Source: Sperchopsis tessellata (taxonomy: Eukaryota; Arthropoda; Insecta; Coleoptera; Hydrophilidae). Taken from it: 37,400 nucleotides of DNA. Positions within the stretch are counted from its first letter, which is position 1. Each line of letters begins with the position of its first letter. The stretch is taken from positions 1 through 37,400 of the forward strand of contig JAWQRN010000123.1 of assembly GCA_033557685.1 (NCBI GenBank), given 5' to 3'. Below the pieces are notes generated by a model, which saw only the letters and a list, made by a program, of their open reading frames with translations, was not told the origin of the DNA and ran no database searches. The position numbers were made by a program, and so were the translations under genes. Of the stretch, positions 10,537 to 23,100 are shown one piece after another.

Positions 10537-11390
10537 AAACAGAGTTATTTCTGTGCTTAGCATGTGAATTATTTCAAACAAGTTTTACAATGCTACATAC
10601 CTTTGTAACAACAGACAGAAAACATATATTATAAAACAGTTTGTACGACCTTCCTATTGAAATATTTCTAAAAATCTTTGGAGAAACTAAATTTATAAGT
10701 CAATAATTAAGCTTCATCTATAGCAATGAGGTTTATACCAACTCTTTCGCAATATCAGATTATAATAGAGACTCATATAATTTACTCTAAAAATAAAAAA
10801 GTACAATTCAAGAAAAAAATTTATTGTCAAAAATAGATATATTTATAACAAAAACATACTTATTACTTAGAAATAATGTTGATAATATAACAATAACAAA
10901 TTTACTCTATTTAATATTACTGTTTTAACAAAGATAACTTGGGTTTCTTAACCCTTTTGCCACTATGGGACTATATACTGAACTGATTGACGTAGTACAG
11001 TAGTGACACGGCACACATGAAGCTGCATAATTTTTTGAAAATTGTGGTTTCTTGTGTTCTTTAAACTGCCTAGTGCATTTATTCCACCTGAGTAAGTCTT
11101 GTAAATCCTTAGCATTTACGTACATCTTTGCGATATAGAATTTGAAATACTGCACATTCTTTTTTCTTGTATATGTTAACGAGGATAATTTGGAGAGCCC
11201 AGTATTGATGGTAATTTGGAATGATAGATGCAAGGTGGGACTCGGTCTCTCCAAGGCAAAATAATGTTTTTAATAATGTTAATTTTTCACCGGAACCTTC
11301 TATGAATTTTTGCATTGTTGTACGATAAAAAAAATCCTTAGCCATCTATCTATTCAATATTTGAGCTTTTTTTTTCATAAGAACTTATTA

Positions 11391-11800
11391 TAGCTAGAGA
11401 TTCTGATGCAGTTTATGGCGATGAGGTTTTTATTGTGAGTTTGCAAAAGGAATGTAGATAAAATAATTCATGAAAATATTGATGAACAAGACAGCGTTTA
11501 ATCAAAAAAATCTTAACAACTAAAACAAGCGTTGAAAGCAGATGGTCGGATGACCATAATTATGCACCAACCTTAATGCCACCTTGCTCATCTTACGATA
11601 ATATACTGAAAGCAAATACAAACATAAACAGATATTTAACTTCAAAAACCAATATTCAAAGAGCACAAATAATTCAGAATGAATTTGATGACATAAATAT
11701 GGAATGTTCGACGAAAGTTATCCCGGGACCACAACAGGGAGTAAATGATGGAAACAATTCAATAAATTATAATGAAAATAACAATTTAATTACAGTTTAA
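11391..11800 (+). pseudogene. Possible piggyBac transposase N-terminal remnant
   Basis: Two plus-strand open stretches lie in the left third of the piggyBac-like element. One is about 22 codons from 11391 (SDAVYGDEVFIVSLQKECR). The other is about 95 codons, ending at 11800 and including RWSDDHNYAPTLMPPCSS and STKVIPGPQQGVNDG. The second is polar and Asn-rich, as disordered N termini of these transposases can be, but no diagnostic motif is present. The assignment rests mainly on position inside the element. Confidence 0.3.
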
Positions 11801-12847
11801 TACAAAAATACGATTGAAAGGTTACCAATATTTTATAGTACAAGTGAAACTTGTTCATTTTTAGTTACGACTCAAAAAAAGGGTCCCAAAGGGAACCTGG
11901 GTGAACTTTAACCCATAGTTGTGGAAAATTCTTTCTGATAAAAAAAATCTGAAATTATGTAAGTAATTAGAAAAGAACAGAGTGTGCATTTAATTTTATT
12001 CGTATGAAGAAGTTAATGCACTAGTTATCAAAACATTTACTCCAAGGTATTTTGTCACATGTTAGGGCAAGTCAGAGGTGTTGACTCTTCGCTTCTTTCT
12101 AAAGAAGAATTGAGGAATAAAATTTAGTACAACTAGAATATTATAACAATTAGAAGGTTACACAGAAGGATAGAACAAAATGGTGAAACAAATTTAAAAC
12201 CCACGAGTATAACGGTGCCATGTGAACTACCCACATCGAGGACAGGGATACACTGAAATTAAAAAAAATAAACATGGCAGTAATCATTTGTACAGAAAGC
12301 TTGCTGCTTGAAATGAAGTAAAGAGGCCACTAACTGAAGAAAATAAGTGAATAAAAGATAAATTTCAGTAACTTTAGCACATATTTTAAGTTAGGAAACA
12401 CATAATTTAACCTAACCTAAAAACAGGTGGTCGTTTGCTTATACTTGTTTCATGTCGAACTAAGCTACTATACGTCTTTATTAGTGCATTTGTATAATTC
12501 ATGCAAAACTAAAGTTTCCTGAAGTACAGTAAGTAGAAATGTGTGAAAAATTATGTAAATTTCGTTTCAAAAAAAGGAAAAAATGTTTTTCCACGGACAC
12601 TCTGCTGTCATATCAGCATTTTGTAATGGGTTGTATATATCCCAGTAGTAAAATGCATCCATGTTTTCAGAATATATGAATTGTCATCCACTGAATGAGA
12701 AAGAACATTTGCAGCAAAAAATGAATAGTCACCGTCCATTGACTCTAAAAGAACTTCAAGAGATTTTTGATTCTTATATTGCGATGTGCACCATAAGAAG
12801 ATACCTTTTCCGAGTTTCATAGTTCCACGGACAGAAAAAATTATAAG

Positions 12848-12866
12848 ATATATATATATATATATA
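12848..12866. repeat. Short (TA)n tract
   Basis: About nine TA units inside the piggyBac-like element, just upstream of the zinc-finger remnant. Confidence 0.9.
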
Positions 12867-13096
12867 AAGTTGGTAGATTTAAGGCTGAAGAAAAAAGTCT
12901 TAGTGATAGGCCTGGTAGAGCAACGGAAAGACAAAGGACAATGGTAAATGCTGAAGACCATCTTCCAAATGAAGGTGGAAACAGAAGACGTTGTTTTCCC
13001 TGTTCCGGGAAGAAGACGCAAAAACACACTAAAACTGTGTGTATAGCACGCAATGTACCGCTCTGTAAAGATTGTTTTCTACCATTTCATTTCTAA
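12860..13096 (+). pseudogene. piggyBac transposase C-terminal zinc-finger remnant
   Basis: The plus-strand frame ending at TAA (13094-13096) contains RRRCFPCSGKKTQKHTKTVC followed by PLCKDCFLPFH. Paired cysteines with basic linkers and a final CF-x3-H are typical of the Cys-rich tail of piggyBac-family transposases (DDE_Tnp_1_7 zinc-finger type). Upstream is a low-complexity TA run (12848-12866) that breaks the frame. The DDE core that should precede it was not found. Confidence 0.75.
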
Positions 13097-13376
13097 ATTA
13101 TTGTTTTACTGTTATATTATAATATTAATTTATTTATTCACTTTGTTAATGTTCAATTAAATAAAAAATTTAATAAAATTTTTTTTAATAACTGATGGGT
13201 CACCATTGACCAATCAAATTTGCTGCTGAAACAAATGTATCCCATGTCTTTTTCAAGGACTGTCAGCAAATATTAATGAAAGCGAGATCAGATATCACTT
13301 CCCCGGCTCATAAGGATGTATTTTTTATCAAAACGAAGTTATTCTTCTTAAACATATTCAGTGGCAACAGGGTTAA

Positions 13377-13918
13377 ATTCAATTTTTTTTGCATTTTATA
13401 CTTTATTAACACTCGCCCATTTATAATATTTGCTTATTAAAACAAACTTGAACATATGAAGAACGTCTTAAAACAGTGTAAAAATAGAGTTGATCTTATA
13501 TGTTTAAATTTGGGTTGTCGAAGCACAAAACGTGCACGCTAATAGCAACAGTATTATACATATTCTGGTAACAACTAATAGATTTACTAGTTTATGCATT
13601 ATTTAGTTTTAATCTCATCACTAGCAAGCCTAGTTGACACTCATAAGGCGACAACATATTTTATAATTTTATACCTGTGAATGGTTGCAACTGAAACGTT
13701 ATAAATGTGTTGGTGTAAATACAAATATAATTTTAAAAAAGTACTACTTATTATTATGGTAACAAACCAGCAGCAATAATAAATACCGTATATATTAAGC
13801 ACTAATTTACTGCACATCGAAAACACACAGTAAAGTTATGTTTACATTAAATTTTAAGCTTAATCCTAAAAGGAAACAAAAACAAAAAAGAACATTTATA
13901 ATTATACTGATACAAAAC
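13377..13918 (-). other. PARP1 3' flank / probable 3' UTR
   Basis: This lies directly downstream of the PARP1 stop on the minus strand and ends at the piggyBac-like element. It probably includes the 3' UTR. I found no AATAAA close to the stop, and the polyadenylation site is not identified. Confidence 0.4.
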
Positions 13919-14170
13919 TTAGTATTTATACTTGAAATTCATTTGTAACAAATACTTGACGTTAACTTGGGCAACATCATATACTATATACTCATTGTAT
14001 AATAAGTCGGTCTTCAATCCTGATACTTGCTGACCCTTGCCAAGTGGTACTTCAACTCCATTTAACTCTTTAGAAGCTGAAGGATCTGGCTCTGTCATAC
14101 CAAGACCCTTGCAACTATGTTTGCCTTTAGGGAGCTTTTCAATATAATCAGCCTTCTTCCTTTCATGCAT
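13919..14170 (-). CDS. PARP1: PARP1 last exon: C-terminal catalytic segment
   Basis: Acceptor TTTCAG, stop TAA at 13919-13921. Encodes KLPKGKHSCKGLG, DPSAS and VEVPLGKG, then LLYNEYIVYDVAQVNVKYLL with the catalytic Glu, and ends MNFKYKY. It is separated by a 7.25-kb intron from the exon that carries the rest of the active site. Confidence 0.97.
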   Translation of the reverse strand: MHERKKADYIEKLPKGKHSCKGLGMTEPDPSASKELNGVEVPLGKGQQVSGLKTDLLYNEYIVYDVAQVNVKYLLQMNFKYKY

Positions 14171-17100
14171 CTGAAATATAATGTAATAATTGATTACGAT
14201 ATAAAAAATACATAAACATGAATTATTTTTGGTTGGACTTCAAAGTCTCACGGATTTGACATATTACACTACTATAAGGCCTACAAAAGGTAATAAAATT
14301 AATTTATAAAATTTTCGAGTATTTGTGCCAATTCTTCGGATGGTTCCAATTCAAAGTAAGTATATAAAATTAGGAAATATTTACACTATATGATAAATTG
14401 AATGACAATAGACACTTTGAATGCCCCTTACAAATTTTTTTAAACCGAAAGTGTGTTTGACTTTGATTTATAGAAGGTACAGGGAACCCCCGTTTATCGT
14501 GCCCCGACGAGTGCGAATTCGTTATATCGCAATTGAAATTCAGATACAAAAAAGTTAAATTAATAAGACAGTGTCCAGAACGCCTTTCTTGCAATAAGTT
14601 GTATCCTTATTATGAAATGCAATTTTATTGTACCTTGTTGAAATATTATCGTATAAATGAGGTTCATTTTGTATAATTTATGGCAAAGGTTTAGTTTTTT
14701 AGCTAAGATAGGATTTTTTCTGAAAGTACACGAATTTCTAAGTACAATGGACTTCACTAATAATGAACTCTCTTATAATGGAAACTCATCTACAACCAAC
14801 GATTTTCGTGAGTCCCTGATAAAATATATGTAAAATACTTGGTACAGTACATACCAAGTATTTTACATATATTTTATCAGGGACTCACGAAATTTGAGTG
14901 ATACAAATTGACATGACGCAATTGCAAACAAGTTTTTTCCATTGAGATCTCACATTTACAATTTTACATCGTATGTTGATGCGTGCAGTGTCTCCCATAA
15001 GTCTGAAAGTAGAAAATGTATATATGTTTTGTTTCAAATATGTTGTAACAAAAAGTACATATAATACAAATGATTTAGGAATATATATTTGATTAATTCT
15101 TCTATGCATATATTCGATTAACATATGTATTTAATTCAGATTCCTATAAAATATCGGTTATAATGAATTCCCTTGGTCCCTCAAAGTTCATTATAGGCGG
15201 ATTCTACTGTACTACTCAATTAATAATTTTATTTATGTTCTGGAATAACTACAAATGGATGACTTTGACTTAATATAGATAATATTTTATTACAATTGCT
15301 TTACACTGTAGGAGTTGTAAATTCTAAAATAGAAATGCAACTATTAGCTAATTGTTTAGTGTATTGTAAAAGTTGTTTCCAATGTTCCAACTGATTCCCG
15401 AGATACTTTACTCCATTCTTTGATGGTATGAGTTTGTAACAAGTAGATATCTTTTATGCACAATATTAGGTACAAAATAGAATAGAATTATGAATGTTTA
15501 CTTCTAAATTATATTTAAGCTGTTTTCTTAGGTGTACTTAGGTGTAAACATGAAATATTTTCAATGTATACACATATTTGTCCATATCCTGTTAATTTAT
15601 GGTCTTTCAAGCCGGACTCAGATAAAGTCCATTTCTATATTAATGATTTATTGCAATTACTTTTTGATTTTTATCAAAAACTTACGATTTTCACGCAAAA
15701 ATACATTACTATTCTTTGTTTCAATTGCCCCTGGATGGTCTAGTACAGTGTTTCTTAACCGTATCGAAAGAATCGTCCCTTTTACCACAGTAAAATTATC
15801 CACCCATATTATGCATTATTGCGCTGAAACCCTTTTCTACTAAATAGGAAGATGGAAAGAGGGTATTGATGGTGAAAACGAACCCAAAAAGCATTATAAT
15901 CACATTGATTGAATATTATTTTGACTTCAGTCATTTTGTAGATCAATAAACTGCTCTTTTAAATCTGGACTGACACTTTCTACGTCTGATAAAAATTAAT
16001 TAATTAACCAAGCCCGTATCACAAGTTCCTGCAAGTCTGTGAATGGTATTATCATATCTTCGATAAGGGCTTCAATGTGGCTACAGTTTCCAAATCAGAA
16101 TCCTTGGGCGTATCTTCTTTTAATTATTGTAAAGAAGGAAACTGATGGTATTCTCACCGACAAAGATTATTTTTATATAATTTGAGTTTAATTTAATAAA
16201 ATTACCAGGTCCCTTGGGCATATTTGATTACATAATTACTTCTCCCTTTATTGTTATCTTGTAATAAATGATTTAAATGTTACAAACGATATTATAAATG
16301 TTCTGTGTTAAATATTATAACAGGTATCGATTGATATAACTTTGGTTTTATATTTGTTTATTGTTTAGTATTTTAATTTGTGGTTTATTTATTAGTACTA
16401 TTATTGTCTTTTATGTTATTATGCTATGTTTGTTTTAATTAAGGAATGTATTCGGGCTGGCCCTTTGTTTAGATATTTTTGTAAATGCTCTACATTCATA
16501 TTACTCTTGAAGATTTTTCATTAATGATAATTAGTTTGAATATATGAAGCGGTGTTCCTGGGGTTATGACGATTGTTTTATTGAACATATATTTTTTATA
16601 AAGGAAAATGAAGACCACAATTTCATCGTAACCGTTTCTTTAATAAGTGGATATCCCAGGGGGAAAATATACCCATCCCTCCTTCTGACGTAAATAGGAT
16701 TATATAATTACAGTCTTGGATTATGAACATATACCGGATGCACTCAAAAAGTATTTGAAAGAAATGTGATTTCCAGTTCTATAAATATAATATGTACTTT
16801 TGAATGACTGAGGAAGTATGTTAACATGAGCTCATGTACTGTTAGTTCTTTATACATCGAGTTGGTGGTGCTCCTAAGGCACTCAAGTTATTATGAAGGT
16901 TTTATTTTGTTTGTGGAAATGGTCCCACATAGTAAAATAGTTTGTCTTGCGTGATAAATGTCCACATATGGACAAGGTGGTTCGTTCCCTTTGTTATTTA
17001 TTTATTCAATAACTATTAAAGTGCAATCCAATTGAGTCTAAATTGCAACAGTTATGTGGGATTTTGGAGATAAGCTGGCTATATGCGAAGGCTATTAATT

Positions 17101-20100
17101 ATTCCTTCATATCTTATCTTATTAGTATTAATATTATAATCATATCCAGAAAGATAACCATGCATGGGCTGAGCCACTGTGCCTTCCCATACGCATCTTC
17201 AAGCTACTAGGTGATGCGGTTGTGTGTGGTTGAGTATATTTTCCTTCCTATACTGATCTGCATCTTTAACAGGTAACACAGGTATATGTGGGTTAAGGTG
17301 AGGACTGAGCCAAAGTGGCCTTTCTACTCCGTACTACAATTCGCTACGTAGCACAATCAGGTTAAAGGTGAGAACTGAGCCAAAATGGCCTTTCTTACAC
17401 CATACTATGCTCATCGACGTAACCTAGGTAAATGTGGGTTGAGGTAAGGACTGAGCCAAAGTGGCCTTCCTACTCTGTACCACACTTTGCTACGTAACAC
17501 AACCAGGTTAAGGTGAGGACTGAGCCAAAATGGCCTTTCTTACACCGTACTACACTCATCGACGTAACACAAAAATGTGTAGGTTAAGGTGAGGTCTGAG
17601 CCAAAGTGGCCTTCTTAAAAATAATCATGTTTAGATTAAGGTAAGGACTGAGCCAATTGGCCTTCCTATATTCTAAGGTATATCACTATATAACACATGT
17701 GGAACATGTGTGGGCAGGGTATTTATACCTTCCCGTGCGGAACTGCTTTACTATGTAGCACAACAGAATATGGATCGAGCTAATGTGTCATAATGTGGGC
17801 TAGGCTGAAAACGGTAATGAGTGATACAACAAAGAAACACTGGGAACGTATAAACAACAAAAAAGGGCCAAATGGTTCGATAACGAATGCAGAAAAGCAA
17901 TTATCACTAGGAATGAGGCACATAAAAAGTATATCGCCAAGCAAACTAGGGACAGGAAAGTAACTTTCAGAGCGGAACGCCGCAAAGCAGACAAAATTTG
18001 CAAACAAAAGAAAAGGAAGTACGAAAACGACCAGGTACTTAAAATGGAAAAAGACTATAAAGCAAACAATAGCAGAAACGCGTACAAATATCTTAAACAG
18101 CTCAGACAAGGATATAAACCACATACGAAAATGTGCAGATCTGAAGAAGGCCAGACAATCAACGAACTGGAAAACATGGAAAAACCATTTTAAACAGCTA
18201 CTAAACGTAAGTAACGAGAGTATGTAGGAGATACAGAAATCTCGCGAGGGAGCGGACAACGATGAAGGTTCCACGGCACCACCCACAATCACAGAAATAA
18301 GAGCGGCGATTAAAGCCCTAAAAAACAATAAAGCACCAGGGATTGACGGTATCCCAGCGGAAATTTTTAAACATGGAGGCGAAGAGTTAACCTAGTGAAT
18401 TTATGTATTAATACCTGAAATATGGAAAGAAGAAAGGATTCCTAGGGAATGGACCAAAAGTGTAAACTGCCGAATATACAAAAAGGGCGACAAACTGGTT
18501 TGCTCGATCTACCGCGGAATATCCCTACTCTGCACTGAATACAAGATTCTGACCTGGATCATCGACAAGAGATTAAAACCTATCACAGGGAAGATAATTG
18601 GGGAATATCAGGCAAGTTTCAGACTAGCTTTTTACTGTCAAGCAAATGCTTAATAGAGCCTGGGAGCAGGACGTTAATATATACAATAATTTCGTCGACT
18701 TTCGACAGGCATATGACTCAATTAGTCAAGAACAGCTCTATTATATATTGCAGGAAATGAGAATACCAGCGAAGTTGATAAAAAGCGACAATGACCAACT
18801 CCGAAGCACTGGTCCGCATACAAAGGCAACTGACCGACCCATTTACGTACACACAGGGTGTGAAACAAGATGGGTTAGCACTCACGCTGTTTAATTTAGT
18901 TCTAGAATATGCAATTAGAAAGTCAGACGTGGGTAGGGCTGATTTGATAACAAATAAGACAACTCAAGTGGCGGCATTCGAGGACGATATCAATATAATG
19001 AGCAGATCCATAAAAGCAGCACGAGAAATTTATAGATCGTTAAAGGAGAACGCGAGAAGGATAGGACTGGAAATTAATACCAACAAAAAAAAATTATTAA
19101 TACAACCACCACCAACAGCAACAGAGGATCATATACAAAGTGTAGAAGAGAAGATAGGGAAATAAAGAGGCGCGTTATCACTGCAAATAAAGCATATTTT
19201 GCTTTATTACATATATTCAAATCACAAAACGTACACAGAAAGTCAAAGGGTATACAAAACAATAATCCAGCCCATCGTAACATACGGGTGCAAAACATGG
19301 ACCCTAATACAGGGGAACGAAGTGATGTTAAGACACTTTCGAAAGGAAAAAGAGGAGACGAATATTAGGTCCAGTACAAGAGAACAACCTACACAGAAGG
19401 GGATATAATCACGAAATATAGCAAGAACTGAAGGAACCGCAAGTATCAGAAATCGTCAAGATACAACGTCTGCGATGGGCAGGACACGTTATAAGAATGG
19501 GCGAAGAAAGACTACCGAGGAGGACAATTAACAGCAGAATGCAGGGAAAATGTGCAGTAGGAGAAGATGGGAAGATCCATAATTGATAAAAAAACAAACG
19601 GACTTATGTAACAACAACATAGTACAATACAATATAGTAATGGTTATGGAGTCATATTGTATCTATTGAATTACTATTACTTGTATACCTAATTAATAAA
19701 TTCTGTTTCTAATAATGAGTATTAACAGTGATTTCACAATTTACATTATAAAGTTTAGTTGAGAAACTTATCTAATTTTGATTTTATACAAAACAAACTT
19801 TTAACATATACTAGGTTTTGAAGAATCAGTAAATGAAATTTGTAGGTAATAGGTAAATTAAAATTTGTGTAATTCTGTTTACAATATTTACCAATAACAC
19901 ACACACACGCACACCATTTCAAAATTGATTAAAATAATGTTTAGGAGACTACTTCAAGACGTGTAAATTCACTAAAATACAGAAGTAGTAAAAATACGTT
20001 CTCTAGCATCTTTCACATGTAGAGAATGTAAAAATGGTAAAAATTAAATTGCAATTAAGACTATAATTTTAAGGGGCCACCCACATCAGCAACAGATTAA

Positions 20101-23100
20101 TTTTGCTACAGTTAGATTTTTTCTGATAAACTGTGTCGTGTATATTTAGAATATACTCCGGAATACCTTCGCAGCTATATACTACTACATCATGTTTGAA
20201 TAAGCTTGATTTCGTATACTTTCGGCATTGGAGTAATTTATGACCTTTTTTTTGTGTGTAATAATTTCTTACGAGTTAATTAGTTCCAACCTAAATTTCT
20301 CATGAAAATAACAGAAGTTTATGATTTGTAATAGCTGAGAAAAAAATTGACAAAGTAGTAACATTCCCATTTGTCAATTAAATGAAGCATCTACATTAAG
20401 ATATCATATGTAGTGATAATGGAAATATTGTAGGTTTAACTATCTATTTTAAAAGATATCTATGTATAGGTCATACCGAACATTTGATCAACAGCTCACA
20501 ATACAAATACACATTTGCGGTTAGAAAAATAAGGAGTAATGTAATTATCCAAACTTACTTTTGTAAATTGTCAGGGGTTAGTGTGTTCAGGATAAAGAGT
20601 ATGGTAAAATAATTAAAATAATAAAACTAACCTGAAATCTCCACTATATTTGTTAGCTGACTAGTCTAAATATTAAACCTGATTAGAACATCGCTAATAG
20701 TCATGTACGGCGCACGATGATAAATTGACTCTTTTATAGTAATATATGAACAATAGAGTTGAAACCACATGTATTTAGTATATAGTCTAAAGACATCTCT
20801 GTCATAGATATTGGATAATATAGATATTACTCTTTGGTGATATTATCTGATATGACTATTTGTGACGTCATATTCAAATGAATACTACTGTGAGTGACGA
20901 CATTTGAAAACTTTTTCATTGAGAATTACTTTAAATGGGAAAAATTTATTATTTTATTTCAACTGTCATTATAAAAAAATAAAATGAAATGGTGTATGAC
21001 TATTTATATTTTCTTACTTTGTATTATTATATGTAATTTCTCGCTGATTTAACTGCATTTTGGATTTGACTATTTTGTAATGCAAAGCTAAAAACATAGG
21101 CATTGGAAATATATCCAAGTTTTTTTTATACCTCAAAGTTCAGTTTTTATTGCAGTATTATAAAATAAAAAGTATAAAATTTAAAAATTTACAAGAATAA
21201 AAAATCAATAGACTGACCTAATTATACGGTGGATTATAATGGCTACACAAAATTTCATTGAAAAGATATTATAAATAAAGCCATAATTTTCGATTATATC
21301 AGAATGCACAGGCTTATTTTTGTCAAACCCTTAACATCAGAAAAATATGAAAAAAGTGCAGTTTAAAGTAAAAAAAATAAGAAAATGACTAAAATTATAA
21401 TACAATAAAAGAAAATAGACTTACATTTCCTAAAGCTACTTCACAGAGCAGCATAATACCAGTAGGATTGTTAGGACTGGTGGAACAGTAATTTGCAGAC
21501 TTTGACACCATATCGGCAAAGTAAATACCTTTACCAAACATATAACCTGTAACTGGTGCCTCTGGTGGGGCAATACGCAAGCCTTGAGATAAAATACCAG
21601 CATAATTGGTAAGTCTAGAACCATGCCAAAGTAGTTTGCGGTTGTGTAACTTTCGGAATGGTTTGTAACGTTTCTCTTCTCCTTGACGCTTGATGTTGAA
21701 GACATCAGAAATTTCCAATTCATAATGGGAATGGGTTGCTGCATGTGTGTTATGAACATATTCTTCCAAAATTTTGAATTCTTCAGAGGAACGGTCGACA
21801 ACATCAATCTCAGTTTTGAGAGTATCATAATGAGAATCTACACCTGTTCCAGATCCGCTAGATTTCAACAAACTGTATGCAATCTCCAATTCCATTAAGC
21901 TGTCAAGCATATCAAGTTTTTGCTAGAAATTATATTTACATCATTAGTGCTACATAATTGAATGTTACGTTCAACTATTGCAGTATGAATTCACTATACC
22001 TTGATCATTTCTGCAGTATTTAGTATTGGTGGATCATTAACACCAAAAGAGTGTGGTACGAATGTGTAGAATCGATTGGATCCATCAATAAAAGCATGGG
22101 GAGATCCATTGTTGTTTACAAGTTCTTGTAATTCTGATAATACTTTGAAAGCACTCTGAATTTGATTTTTGCTGAGCTTACCTAAAAAATTATAAGTTAT
22201 ATTTGGAAATATTGATTGATAATACATATACAATACACATAAGTATTAATTTATCTCTTTTGGTTATATTCGTTTCATTTTAGTTGTCATCAATACCTTT
22301 TTTTTAAATTGCACCATTTTTATTTTTGACATCTTTTGATAAGTTTTATTCTTTTATCGATAATGCAACTTGTATTATGTTACATAGGAGTTTAGTGTTG
22401 TCAATTTTGACATTGACAATAATGGAACACACTTCGAGTAAAATATAGGATATAGTTAAAATAATTTTTTGGTTATATTTATTATGTTTATGGTTATTTC
22501 ATGTATAAATGTAAAGCCATTACTAAAATTATAACAAGAAAAAAATGACTTTTGTTTTCCTATATAATACAAATTGCACATTCGAAAAAATATATATTAA
22601 TGACGTCACAACTCTAAAATAGTTGAAAAAAAATTTGTTCACTTCATATGGAATTCCCATTTGCTGTTAACATCTTTTTAGTTCAGTTGTTTGGCATGTT
22701 ATGCCCTCTAATAAATAATCAACTGAAACACAAAGAGGTGTACAGCACTTCCGTTTAAATTAAGGGTGTATAGTAAACAGAGGATAAACACGGTTAATAT
22801 TTATACATAAGATGTAATATTTTTATAGTTATACATGCTTTTTTTAGTTTTACAGTAAATGATAAAAGCTAATATTTACCTAATGGCATTTTTTCCATAT
22901 CAAGTTCAAATTCCATCATAGTTTTCTTCATGCTGTTAATATCAAAAATCATTTTAACTAAATTCTGCACAGGCTTTGGCAATTTAGAAGGAACATCATC
23001 ATTAATATCCAATTTGGCTTCATCCTCTCCATAATCAACATCAATGGGATACATTTTACCAGGAATTTTAACAAAATCAGCCCTGTCTTCCCACATGTTA

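Larger units (their letters stand above)
10952..13372 (+). mobile_element. piggyBac-like transposon, decayed
   Basis: Both ends abut TTAA (10948-10951 and 13373-13376), the piggyBac target duplication. The terminal inverted repeats are CCCTTTTGCCACT on the left and CCCTGTTGCCACT on the right, 12 of 13 identical. A cysteine-rich C-terminal transposase segment lies near the right end in the expected orientation. At 2421 bp the length fits an autonomous-size element. The catalytic core is not recognisable, so it is decayed or replaced. Confidence 0.85.
14171..21424 (-). other. PARP1 last intron (7254 bp)
   Basis: A GT-AG intron on the minus strand. It contains a pogo-like MITE, a dimeric tandem repeat and a plus-strand LINE fragment, annotated separately. 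The stretches 14171-14744, 15210-17150 and 19640-21424 are AT-rich and show no coding or structured feature I could support, apart from a lone pogo-like end near 14484 (CAGGGAACCCCCGTTTATCG) and a CA repeat at 19897. Confidence 0.9.

Noticed and set aside
10925..11345. Two overlapping minus-strand frames of 109 and 78 codons
   Set aside because: They overlap each other and cross the left end of the piggyBac-like element, with no motif or splice signals. Treated as chance frames.
12608..13027. 139-codon minus-strand frame in the piggyBac-like element
   Set aside because: It runs antisense through the TA tract and the zinc-finger remnant, and no family was recognised. The plus-strand Cys-rich reading is the supported one.
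15746..15760. CAGTGTTTCTTAACC, a hAT-like terminal repeat
   Set aside because: No partner end was found at a sensible distance. The CAGTGTTTCTT complement near 17835 falls within LINE coding sequence and is probably chance.
17780..18328. 182-codon minus-strand open frame with hydrophobic character
   Set aside because: It lies exactly opposite the LINE linker and reverse-transcriptase start, whose Lys/Glu-rich codons give Phe/Leu-rich complements. It is a shadow, not a membrane protein.
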